A DNA stretch of 64,000 bases from Paramecium octaurelia (taxonomy: Eukaryota; Ciliophora; Oligohymenophorea; Peniculida; Parameciidae), in NCBI GenBank assembly GCA_905182995.1, contig CAJJDP010000109.1:62001-126000 (forward strand), given 5' to 3'. The translations under genes and the position numbers were made by a program. Shown in pieces: positions 1 to 10,800 of the stretch; position 1 is the stretch's first letter, and every line of letters starts with the position of its first letter. The notes beneath the pieces were generated by a model. That model was not told where the DNA came from, did no database searches, and saw nothing but the letters and a program-made list of their open reading frames with translations.

Positions 1-1
1 C

Positions 2-2501
2 TATTACAATAGCGAGCCTTGTGAAATTATATAGGCTTAAAAAGATTTATTAGAAAATGATAAGAGTTGGTTTGGAGGAGGAATCCAAGATCCAGTCTTC
101 TTGAAATTGGTGAATTTAAAGGTTTATTTACCAGAGGACATCAAATTCTATCCACAATTGGAAATTCAATTATCTGATACATTCAATAAAAGTGAAAGGT
201 ACATATGTTCAATTCCATTGATTGATGTAGCTTAGACAAAGGATTAACTTTTAATTGATGAAGCAAGGAACTTTTTTGAATAAGGCAAAAATTTTGAAGA
301 TATTTAATTAAATGCAGGCAAAAATGAGGACCTGTAGGAAAATAATGAGAATGTCATAGTAAATCATGATGCAGAATCATAAAAATAATAAGATCAAAAG
401 GATACTGCTATGCCAAAGGAAACACAACCTAAAGAAACTGTGAAGTAGAGTGTTGCACCTGAAAAGGTGAGTTAATAAAAGTAGAGTAATTAGTCAGGCA
501 AATCCCAAAAGTATTCAACAATGTCCAAGTTAAGTGTGATGACAGAGAGACCTGATTTGAAGATAAAATCTACTTTAAAGAATAAGGGAATTCAGAATGT
601 TGAAGTTACTGAGATGACCCATCTTACATTGGAATTTGAGGATATTATAGAGAAGAAGAAGGAGAATAAGGAAAAGGAGAAGAAATTATTGGGAATGATT
701 AAGACTTATAAGACTAAATATAAGAAGTTCGATCAATTGAAATTACTTATTAAAAGAGAGGTTGAAAAGTTGAAAGGAGTAGAGATTAAAGAAACAAATT
801 ATTTCAAAGGAACCAATGAAGTAGATGAAGATGAAGGGTATGATTATGGCAGAGAAGTGTTAAAGGGTCCATATGAAGAAAAACTAGCTCCCAAGATTCC
901 ATTTAGAAGGTTTGCTCTATATAGATTGTCTTCAACTAAATATGGATTAATTGGGAATCCAACTGATGCTGTTATAAAAGGAGATATTAGAATCTCAGAT
1001 TATGGAGGAACTGTTGTTGATAACCAAAAATAATCTAAAAAGTCAAAGGTGTCAAAAACTTCAAAAAAGAAATCCTCAGTCAAGGATGTTCCAGACAAGC
1101 CTGATGATTATTCCTTTAATCTATTTGATGAAGGCTTTCTATAATTCTTTAATCAGCCTTACAGGCTAAAAGTTAGATTATACATATTGAGATGTCTCAA
1201 TTTAGCAGCATAGAAATAAGATATTGATGCTTATCATAAAATGGCTGGACTTTAAGCTGTCTGTTCAGCGGATTCCTATCCAGAAATCTTTATAGGGGAA
1301 AGTGGACATGATAATCAAGATTTGATCAAACACATCACGGATTAGGATAGACCAATTGAAAATACATTAAGTCCTAATTTTTTCAGAATGTATGAGTTGG
1401 ATGCAGAATTGCCTACTGATTGGAAAATGAAATTACATATTAAAAGTAAGGGAATGTTTGATTCTGTTATTGGTAGCATTCAAATTGACATTGAAGATAG
1501 AGTCGTTGGTGAAGAAAAGTTAAAATAGAGAATCGCCTACACTGTCTTTAAAGAAAGGTTTGAAACTGAAAAAGAAGCTTTAAAATATGATGATAGTCAG
1601 AACGCTGAAAGACGCAAAGGATATCTTTCAGGACAAATTACAGATTTGCAATAAAGAATTGAAAACTTTGATAAGAAGTTCAAGGTTCCCGTTGAGTATA
1701 AGGATTTAAAAATAGATGGGAGACAACAAGCCTCTCAAGGAACAGTTGAAATGTTTTTGGAAGTCTTGCCTATTGATATAGCAAGAGAGATTGAACCTGC
1801 TCCATTACAGGCCCCATTACCATAAGAATATGAGGTAAGATTGATCATTTGGGAGACTTTTGAAATACCAAAGGTAGCAACTAAGAAAGTTGTAGACATT
1901 ATGGTCACTGTAGCCATGGATGCCTCTGCTACAGGCAAAGATGCTGAAGTAGCCAAAGAGACAGATGTACACAATGGTAGTGAAAATGGTGATGGATCCT
2001 TCTCATATCGTATGAGATTTCCACTTGTTATTCCATGCCCCTTCCCAAGATTAAAGATGACAGTCTACGATTTTTCACCCTTCGGTTCTAATGAATCCCT
2101 TGGAGAAGCAACTATGTCATTAAAACCGTAAGTATTTATGCTTAATCTATAGAATTATCAAAAGATTATCAAGGGATGGAAAATATGAGATGCCTCCCAC
2201 AAAAATAAAGCTATCTCATCCTAATTATCCTGGGTAAAACAGAGGCTAAGTACTTATTCAAATGAAGATTCTTACCAAACAACAAGCTGATGGTTAACCT
2301 GTTGGAGATGGATAGGATGAGCCAAATGAAGATCCATATTTAGTTAAGCCAACTGAGGGAAGAGGGTTGGCTGACTTTTTCAAAGGAGCAGGATTTGGTA
2401 TGGGCAATTTTATGCTTTATGTCAAAATCTTCGCTGGACTTTTTATCACTGTAGTGGTTGTGATGATTTTATTCATTAAGCCAGGCATTTTGGTTAATTG
2501 A
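2..2501 (+). CDS. Ferlin-like C2-domain membrane protein, 3' part
   Basis: Ferlins are tail-anchored multi-C2 proteins that promote calcium-triggered membrane fusion. The frame is open from the window edge, so the 5' end is missing; 824 residues are present. C2-like beta segments occur near the start (LVNLKVYLPEDIKFYPQLEI) and in the last third (RLIIWETFEIPK, then PRLKMTVYDFSPFGSNESLG). The protein ends with a hydrophobic helix (KIFAGLFITVVVVMILFI) followed by a few residues, the usual ferlin topology. A Lys/Glu-rich linker lies around residues 200-300. One 25-nt intron at 2128-2152 restores the frame. Family call is from domain order and the tail anchor; which ferlin cannot be said. Confidence 0.8.
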
Positions 2502-2775
2502 TCAATTATTTAGTATGTATAAGAATTTACTTTTAAATAATAACATTTAATTCTGTTCTACCTTCACCTTGAATTTTCTTGGTTCGATTGCCATTAAGCT
2601 AATTATTAGAGTTAAAACGATGATGTAAACACAAATATTTGATGAAACATTTATAAAAGATCTCTATGAAAGTAGTAGAAGCTCTTTAATCAATACTCAA
2701 ATAGATATTTAACTTCTTATATTTTAATCTATAAAAGAATGATCCAAATAATATGATATGAATATTATAATGCTT

Positions 2776-4780
2776 TCATTATCTGGACCTCAAATTTTGT
2801 CCTCTCAACTAATTTCCAGAGTTGGCTAATTATGCAAATGATAATGGGGTTGTCAAACATTCCTAAGAGGATTTGAATTTATGTAGGTTACCAGTAAAGT
2901 TCTCGCCATCATAAACTGTCAATCCCAAACCATCTGGGATATATATTGATCTAATTTAAGCTTTGAATTCCCTAGAATAAACAATAAATTTACTCAATTT
3001 CGCTTAAACTATTGCATGCTTCTAAAGATTCTCCCTTGAAGTTACATTAAGAATAAATGATAATACAATTTCCTTAAACTAATTATTTACTTTTGGTTGA
3101 ATCTACTGCTTTAAGCTATGCGTTATCTCCCTCTTCACCTGAATTGCCATTTCCTTAGCCATTTTAATCACCATCACCTTAACCTGCATCACCATCGCCT
3201 TAGCCAGTTTAATCACCATCACCTTAACCTGCATCACCATCGCCTTATCCTTATCCAGCATCACCATCTCCTTATCCATCTCCTTATCCTTATCCTTGTT
3301 CATCTCCTTATCCTTGTTCATCACCTTATCCTTATCCTTGTTCATCACCTTATCCTTATCCTTGTTCATCTCCTTATCCTTGTCCATCACCTTATCCTTA
3401 TCCCTATCCCTATCCAGCGTCGCCATCTCCTTATTCTTATTCTTATCCTGCATCAAATTATCCTTATCCAGCATCACCATTTTCTTACCCTTATCCAGCG
3501 TCACCATCTCCTTATCCTTATCCTTATCCATCTCCTTGTCCATCACCTTATCCATCACCTTATCCTTATCCATCTCCTTGTCCATCACCTTATCCTTATC
3601 CTTGTCCATCTCCTTATCCAGCATCATCATCTCCTTATCCTTGTCCATCTCCTTATCCTTATCCTGCATCCCATTAGCCTTATCCTTATCCTTATCCTGC
3701 ATCTCCTTATCCTTATCCTGCATCACCATCATCTTAACCTGGACCATCATTTTCTCCTTATTGTGCTGAATGATCATTTGTTGTATGATCTTGACCAGCA
3801 TCTTAATCTGTCTGATCAGCATCTCCTTAATCGGTAGTATGACCAGTTCCTAATCCTGGAGTACTGGCACCATCCTATCCTGTGGGATCTTGCTGGTCAG
3901 ATTACGTAGTACCTTGCTAATGTTCTTCAGCTTCCTCTTCTGATTTTTCTTCCCCTTGATCCTCCTCGTTTTGAGGTTAAGGAATTTCTTTTACTTTAGG
4001 TTTTTCCATAGTAACTTCACTTTAAGCAAATCCATTTTCCATTTCTGAAGATGATTATAAATTATCTGTATTTGTGAGAACTTCAAAAGCCATATTTGGA
4101 TCAACTTCATTTTAGCTTGCATTGCTTGAATCGTTAGCCTCAGTAGTAAATCCAACATTTGATTCTAAAATATTTTAAACATCAATTTGATTATCTTGAG
4201 GTATTTCAAGATTATTGGGATCAACAATATTTATTTCATTTGGGTCAGCAATCAAATTAGTGTTCTGTATTTCATTGCTAATCTCTGAGCTAGCATCAGC
4301 CAAATTAGAAACCTCAGAGTTTTGCATGGGTATAGCTTCTTCCACTGAATTAGGTTCAACAGCATTAATATCATTTGGATCATTGGTGCTGTACATGGAA
4401 TCTTATTCAGGCATGGAGTTTTCCAAATTCTCATTCATTGTCATAGAATCTAAGGCTGGCATGGAATTGGGGTCAACATTCATACTGTCATTCTCAGTTT
4501 ATTCTAAATTCATGGGAGCTTCAAGATTGCTACTTTCAACAGACTCTTATTCTGTTGATTAATAATCCATGCTATCAGTTCCAATTGAGTCCATGTTGCT
4601 TGAATATACATCTTATTAATTCATGGTCATTGAATTCATGCTGTCAATGTCTTCAGATACTTGTAAGGAGTTGTCTTCCTAAATCAAATTGCCCTCCAAA
4701 TCATAATGAGTTACAACTGCCTCAGATGTTTGGGCAAAAGGTGTTGTGATCAAACATACAAAAAGTAAGTACTTAATCAT
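2776..4780 (-). CDS. Secreted acidic Gly/Gln-repeat protein with beta/gamma-crystallin-like C-terminus
   Basis: 660 residues. The start is the ATG at 4780, followed by a clear signal peptide (MIKYLLFVCLITTPFAQ). Residues about 20-300 are acidic and Ser/Asn/Glu-rich; about 320-540 is low-complexity Gly-Gln, Gly-Asp and Asp-Ala-Gly repeats (GQGQGD, DAGQG). Near the C-terminus a compact domain with IYSQCNFKGESLEAC, then QIRSIYIPDGLGLTVYDGEN, has the aromatic-Gly spacing of beta/gamma-crystallin Greek keys and resembles the end of the gene at 36900-38984. A 22-nt intron lies at 2972-2993. Likely exported or stored in a secretory granule; no enzymatic motif. The crystallin assignment is by eye. 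Confidence 0.75.
3119..3765. repeat. Low-complexity tandem repeat coding for Gly-Gln/Gly-Asp
   Basis: Hexamer-like units (plus strand ccttat/ccttgt, interrupted by ccagcatcaccatct blocks) fill about 650 nt of the secreted-protein gene on the minus strand. Long open frames in the other five readings (Leu/His-rich or Lys/Asp/Met-rich) are by-products of this repeat. Confidence 0.8.
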
Positions 4781-4876
4781 CAAAACGGATTAAAATTATT
4801 ATATTATTCAAGATCAAATTCGAATAAATATTATTTCTTATATGTAAATCATTTACAGCCAATCCTTTTTTCAAGC

Positions 4877-5098
4877 TCAACGTAAGTGTTCCTCAAAGAA
4901 ATTTTAAGCTGAATGTTTGTACTCCTCAATAAGCTGTGTCATAAATTGCAACAGATATCCCTTCGTTTTGACATTTTTTCACAAATATTTTGATGTTAAA
5001 CCCAAATAATTTTGATACTCAAATTCCAAAAGGGGCATATCCTAAAAAATATAATAATTTAATTTTTCAGGATCGATTCGTTTAAATAAACTACACAT
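4877..5098 (-). pseudogene. Possible small gene or relic with one in-frame TGA
   Basis: From ATG at 5098 a frame of 74 codons reads with normal coding texture up to a TGA at 4877, but TGA also occurs at codon 40 (4979-4981). Segments on both sides look protein-like (RIDPEKLNYYIF, then YLLQFMTQLIEEYKHSAQNF). No GTA...AG intron spans the internal TGA. It may be a decayed gene, a sequencing error, or chance, since frames of this size are not significant in this base composition. No family recognised. Confidence 0.25.
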
Positions 5099-5463
5099 AA
5101 TTAATAATATAAACACCTAACTGTTTTATTACAAACTCGTATATCTGAAATATATATATAAACACATTCTTCTTGTACTTTAATTTATTACATTTCAATT
5201 TATTCATTTTTAAAAAAGGGATTTATAAATTTTCATACTAAAGCATCAGTTTTTGAAGAATACGCCAGATAAGTGTACATGTAATAATGACACATCGATA
5301 TTTTAGAGAATTTAGAGATCTTACTATAATTTATGAGGAGACTCTTACCCATGAAGTTTTCACAGCAATTTTATAAATTAGGATAATTGATTGATTCAAA
5401 GTTAAATTTGATAATATTGAATGAGAAATATAATGTTTGCTTTTAATAGCTGATTATTCATTA
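5099..5463. other. Intergenic, no gene seen
   Basis: About 365 nt of AT-rich sequence between the small relic and the SHIPPO gene. No frame stays open with coding texture on either strand. Confidence 0.5.
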
Positions 5464-6291
5464 TCATATAAAGGCTCGCTTGTCCCCTCCTCTTACTCTA
5501 AGTTTTTTCGAGAACGCGGATGGTAATTCATACTTACCAGGGCCTGGTGTAGTACTAGTTGATCGAAAGGGATCTTTTTTTTCACCTATCCCTTAAGTGA
5601 TTTCCTAATTAATAAAATTGGTATATACTTTGAATCGAGAAGGCGAGGTAAGTTTAGTGGTAGGAGAATAAGCCTCAGGGCCTGGAACTCCATTTTCTGG
5701 ATTATCATTCAGCATCTTGCCCTTCCCTTTCAATAAAAATTTATATCTATGCTAACCCAAATCCTTTCTAACTTTATATTCTCCAGGACCTCATATTAAG
5801 CGTGAATAATTACCAGGCAGAAATTTGGCAAACTCTGGTGCTTAGTTCTTATTATAGGGCAGATATGTTTTAGAGTACAATTCCCAAGGTCCTCCGAAAG
5901 ACCTTTTGAGTTTATCCTTCCCAGGAATTTCTCTTACATCATATCTGTTTGGACTTGGCAATTCCTTAGCATTTGTTTCCTACCACATCCATTAAAAGTT
6001 TTCAATTCTACCCCCAAATCCTTAGGAAGTTGTTTTATTGCCCAATTAGCTTGGGAGTTCTAAGGCCTAAATATTAGTTTCTGATTAGGAGTTGAATCTA
6101 TGCGCTCTTGGGAAGGAATATTGGAGAGCAGTATGTCTTAAAGTAGATGAGGAAATGTTGGAACTTAATCCTTATTAATTTACGAATAGTTTATTGGTAC
6201 TAAAAAACCCTTAAGAACTGGACATCGTATCCCTCATATCGAGTGAACCACTACTTCTGAACCTCCTCTTTAAATAGTTTGTATTCTCCAT
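5464..6291 (-). CDS. SHIPPO/ODF3-repeat protein
   Basis: 275 residues, no intron. Proteins of this family carry short Pro-Gly-Pro-x-x-Tyr repeats and associate with axonemal or cortical microtubules. Several repeats are visible: PGPGKYELP near the C-terminus, VPGPEAYSP, a LPGNYSR unit and ELPSPNRYDV. The N-terminus (MENTNYLKRRFRSSGSLD) is basic and Ser-rich. The ATG at 6291 is the first in frame. A second, diverged SHIPPO gene lies at 43331-44336, near the second copy of the neighbouring membrane-protein gene. Family call is firm from the repeated motif; precise location in the cell is inference. Confidence 0.8.
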
Positions 6292-6299
6292 ATTCCCTT

Positions 6300-6985
6300 G
6301 TTATTAATTTATTAATAAAATAAAATAATTATTTTGCAAAATAAATAAGATTGTGCAAGTTATCAAGCTTTTTCCGCTCATCTTCAATAAGAAATAAACT
6401 TAAGCCATTTAGCCAAAGTTATATATCCGACCTCTAAATGAGGATTCATTGCCTGAGGATTAACAAATTGAATTTCAACATTTTTACATAATATCATGAA
6501 GAATACCTCAATTTTCTAGTTATATAATTTCATTAATATGTTACATACAATTATTTTCGGTTTCCTTGAGAGAGTGTTTATGCGAATAAGAAATTCCTTA
6601 AATTATTCTTAAAAAACTATTAGACTAATGACACAACATTTTTTAATTGTAAAGTATATATAAAATCTAAACCTTCATTAATTTATTGGAAGTTTTCTTG
6701 TAAACAACAAGGTTGCTTGAATCGTCAAAATCTATTCAAAATTAATTTTCTAGAATCAATTGTAGTGGATAATCTAAAATCTTTGATGAAACTCTATAAT
6801 AATCTCCTTTTGGTTAATCAAGCTTGGAATACATTTAATCTTGCAAATGAACTTTAATGATTTAATAATTAATATTTATAAGCCATATGAATGCACTTTT
6901 TCATTTTATTGTGTTTATAAATGGCAAGCCTGACAATTTCCCTTCGGTTTTTAATAGTTCAATAATGAAAGATCGGTAAAAATAT
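6300..6985 (-). pseudogene. Decayed protein-coding relic with several in-frame TGA codons
   Basis: One minus-strand frame reads with coding texture over about 680 nt (for example LLKTEGKLSGLPFINTIK, QPKGDYYRVSSKILDYP, SYSHKHSLKETENNCMQHIN, SSFRGRIYNFGQMAQVYF) but is broken by TGA at about 6889-6891, 6736-6738, 6508-6510 and 6475-6477. No introns of the usual form remove them. I read this as a gene decaying after duplication, not a functional product. Family not recognised. Chance cannot be excluded for any single stretch. Confidence 0.4.
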
Positions 6986-7037
6986 TTTCAATTTTAAATA
7001 TCTTTATACATCTCTAAAATGTGATAATAATTAAAAA

Positions 7038-8899
7038 ATGCCAAATATATTGGAAAAGTTTTCCAAGGGGTTGATAAATTTGAAAAATGAATTTATGTAT
7101 CAATTAGACATATTTGGCCAACTTCCAAGCTTCACAGTTCTCAATAGGAACAAATACACTTCTCAATTGGGATTTGTGATGTCACTTTTAATAGGAACAC
7201 TATCCATATACTATTTGATTAATGAAGTACAACAAATGCTTTCAAAATCAAAGCCCTCGATATATTCCTCAGAAATACAAGTCATAGAGACAGATGTAAC
7301 ATTAATTGATTGAGCTTAGTCGTTTTATCTCAACAATGAAAATTTTACGCTAGCAATTACAATAGCTGATCGCTTTTCGGAACCAGTAATTGGAATAAAT
7401 AGGTATTTCAATTTAAGCGTGAGTCAGTGTAATAGAGTGAGGATAAGAGACCAGTCAACAGGAAATATAACAGTTCAATTAACGTATTAATGAAACTAAT
7501 TAAGATGTAATGAAATGCCCTTAGAACCCTGCAATATGTCGCATTTTACTACTGACCTTTAACAAGAGTACTTTAAGACCATAAGATTTGGAGCAGTGTA
7601 ATGTATTAATCGGGAGTATCAATAGAAAAATCCTCCAGTACGATATTATCATAATTTATTAGGTCTTAAAGGGCTTATTCAATGCTCTGGAATATAAATA
7701 TTTGTACATCCAATTCACAGCTTGCTCGAATAGCACTACTTTTCAAGGGTGTGCTCCTTAAGAAAAGATCGATGAAATCTTATAAGCTGGACGTTATAAT
7801 GTCTACAAAAGTGACTATATATCCCAGCTTGATCAGCCTGGAGAACCATACAAACAAATTATCACAAATGATTTCAGTGGGTTTTCTTATAGCACATCAA
7901 AAACGATAGTCTAGTCATACAGAATAGTACAAACAACCACAGATCAAGGGATGATCTGGGATGATGAAAACGTTTAGTAAAATATTCAACAAACAGAATG
8001 GAGAGAAATATCAGACTTTTATAACCAATAGTATCTGGTCCTTCACGTTATTAAGTTAGACTTCAAATAGACTAATAACACTAGAACATACATCAAATTG
8101 CAAACGATATTAGGAAAACTCGGAGGTATTTTGCAAATCTTTATGATGGTTGTTACCATAATATTTAAACCTGTCATAGAAAATATGATGAAGCTAGAAA
8201 TAGCAAACTCCCTCTACAGATTCCATGATTCATCAGAAAAACAAATATAACGTTCAACTCAAATTTAAATTAATCAATCAGAGAGAGAATTCTCACCTCC
8301 CAACAATAATAAGAAGATTGAAGGCTAAATTAGTTAGAGGAACGAAAAGCTCAATAAGTCTATGTTTGAGACATTTCTAATAATTTTTGGGTTATAGAAG
8401 GAAAAGCATTAGCAATTTCTGAAGGCAAGAAAAAAAATCATAAAGAATTTAGACATAGTGACAATCCTAAAAAGATTGTAAGAGGTTGATATGATGAAAC
8501 GGATCTTATTTTCAAAGGAGTAGATGGAAATAATAAAGAACTTACCTAGGCCTTTGATTGATAAGAAACTATTCGTTTCTCATAATCTGATAGAAAATGA
8601 TATAGAAAAGGAGAAAGTGAATTAAATTAATTTATCACCGCTCTAAAGTTAGTAATCAAGGTTCAATTACTTTCCAAATATAAATACAGTTTAGTAGAAA
8701 TAGTAAATTGATGCCCAATTACAATTATATTTAGATCATTGCAATGTAATGTTAATAAATAAGTTAATAGGATTCTTAAAAACAGAAGGTGAAGTTGTAA
8801 AGCAGTTTGCTGAAAAGCCCTTCCTCGCCTTTGTCCAACAGTCAAATAATAAGGTAAGATGAAATAGATGAACCAGTTCCTTAGAAACCAAAAAAATGA
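7038..8899 (+). CDS. Two-span membrane protein, ciliate family, copy 1
   Basis: 588 residues after removal of four introns: 7296-7319 (24 nt), 7484-7504 (21 nt), 7638-7662 (25 nt), 8746-8770 (25 nt). The N-terminus is short and cytosolic; the first membrane helix is about residues 44-64 (SQLGFVMSLLIGTLSIYYLI). A lumenal or extracellular domain of about 270 residues follows, with conserved Cys pairs (VSQCNR, CNEMPLEPCNM). The second helix, near residues 335-357, is GGILQIFMMVVTIIFKPVI. The C-terminal 230 residues are charged and cytosolic, ending EPVPQKPKK. Both 3n introns contain an in-frame TGA. A paralogue with the same four intron sites lies at 40848-42725. Function unknown. Confidence 0.8.
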
Positions 8900-8975
8900 T
8901 TAACAATTAATTTATATATATAGCTAGAAATAACAATTTAATTCTAAAATTAAACTTGAATAGTTTAACAATCGT

Positions 8976-10744
8976 TCAGAGCAATTTGATGTTGGACGGT
9001 CTTTTTTTGGGTTCCCTTTTGCGTCTAATCACAGGGACTTCCAAATACAGTTCTTCATCAGGGACTGAAAGTTAACAATAGGATACTTACTTTCATAATC
9101 ATCATCAAATTCATTCTTGGCCACGTATTGACTGAGTTTAGAGGGTTGTTGAGTGTAAATTAAAGTTCGTTTAGTGTTGGAGGGAGTTGATTATAATTTA
9201 GAATTCATATGATTTAAAGCATTTAATCCACTTTATTGTTGTTAAATAATTGTCATTCTCACATCCATTTCACTCATTTCTCTTAATTCAATAATGGTTC
9301 TTAAACTTGGGAGTGGTTTTTTTCTTTTCCTTTCAACTTTCAAAGATTTAATTTTACTTTTCACATTCACAAACCAATGATGTTTAGTAGCTTCTTTTAT
9401 TGTCAATCTTTTATCTCATATTATAAAACACTTACTTGCATCAGTTTCTAGCATTTTTCTCAGAAGATCCAATTAAGACGAACTGACTTTGCTTTTCTAT
9501 TGATTTTATTAGAAACCCACTTTTAATTGTTGTTCACTTTCATCAATTCTATTTTTTTGAATTTCAAAATTGTCCATAACATTATAAAAATCTTTATCTT
9601 CGTTCTTGATCTAAAAAACATATTGTTTTGAAGTACTTCATATTTTTTTGAGTCATAATAGGTCATAAAATACAATACACAGCCCAATGCATAGATATCA
9701 GTTGATATGTTGGGTGCAATGCCTTCAAAGATCTCGGGAGCTAAGAAAGACTCGACTGCTCTATTCAAAATCCAATCTAGTTTGTCATTGACTTTGTATT
9801 CTTTGAAGGAGAGATTTATGAGTGTGATTTATAGCATTTGATGTTGCGTGTTGATCAAGACATTCTGAGGGTTGATGCTACCATGATAAAATTGATGCTA
9901 ATTGAGAAATTTGACGACTTAGAGGATTTAATAAATAATCTAGCATTAGTATTCAAATAATTACAGACGCAATTTATACTTCATGTAATTAGAGATTGGA
10001 ATTTAGCAGATTGAAGAGGGTCTCTCCTTTGTAGTATTCATAGACAATAAAAAGATACTTATTATTCTCATATACTCTCTTTAATTCCAACAAGGATTGA
10101 TGTTTGATACTTCTCAGTATCTATATTTCATTGTAAACAGCATCTTCTAATTCTTAGCATTGTTCGAAATCATCACTTTTGTAAATCTGGACTGTGTATT
10201 GGGTTTTCTTGGTTTTCTTTGTGCATGTGTAAAATCCAGGCAACAATTTGTCACCCAATTTATATTTATCAAGAAAGCCTGTGAGTTTACAAAATTGTTT
10301 CATTTATTTGTACCAGGTTCTAAAAGTTACGAAGTTGGAGAAGAATAAGTATGTAGTGCCTATAGAATTGGTTAAGAGCATGCCAAAGGCTTATTGTGAT
10401 CTATGTTGGATCATTTTCTAAGTGATCGTACACTCTGATAGCGATAAATAATAGGTAGCTCCACTTTGATTAAATTGAGATTGTGGTATTTGTAACAACC
10501 CATTTTAGATGGTTACCTTGATTAGTAAATTTGGCATTAATATAAATTTACTACATTCCAATGTTCCATTCCAAAATGTGTAAAGTTATCCATTCAAAAT
10601 TTCATCTGATTCTTTTAATTACCCAAATTGTTCTTACTTAAGTACATGCATGTGTTGAGACTCAAAATCTTCTTGTGAAAACTCATTAGGATACTTGAGA
10701 ATCCAATTCAAGTTTTCATCATTCATATTTTACCTTCGACTCAT
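8976..10744 (-). CDS. PH-like domain plus protein pseudokinase
   Basis: 556 residues with four introns: 9940-9964, 9611-9636, 9415-9435 (21 nt, in-frame TGA) and 9065-9090. Residues about 40-160 look PH-like; the kinase fold follows. Fold features are kept (EIQILRSIKHQSLLELKRVY, FLAPEIFEGIAPN, DIYALGCVLYF, DANKRLTIKEATKHHWF), but catalytic positions are lost: no Gly loop, the ATP-binding Lys of VAIK reads Gln (YTVQIYKS), HRD is HGS (HGSINPQN, about residue 279), and DFG is replaced by NLS. So it is probably a pseudokinase or scaffold. The C-terminal tail is basic. It overlaps nothing and ends 76 nt from the membrane-protein gene, convergently. Confidence 0.8.
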
Positions 10745-10800
10745 TACAAAAATTTAATATAATTTAATTGTTGATGTGTTATAGTTTTTCATTATTGTAT

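Noticed and set aside
3103..3837. Long ORFs on both strands rich in Lys/Asp/Met, Leu/His or Leu/Ser
   Set aside because: Alternative frames of the Gly-Gln repeat; the true frame is fixed by the signal peptide and the crystallin-like end.
7491..7493. In-frame TGA in the membrane-protein gene read as a nonsense mutation
   Set aside because: It lies in a 21-nt intron whose counterpart in the paralogue has the same position and size.
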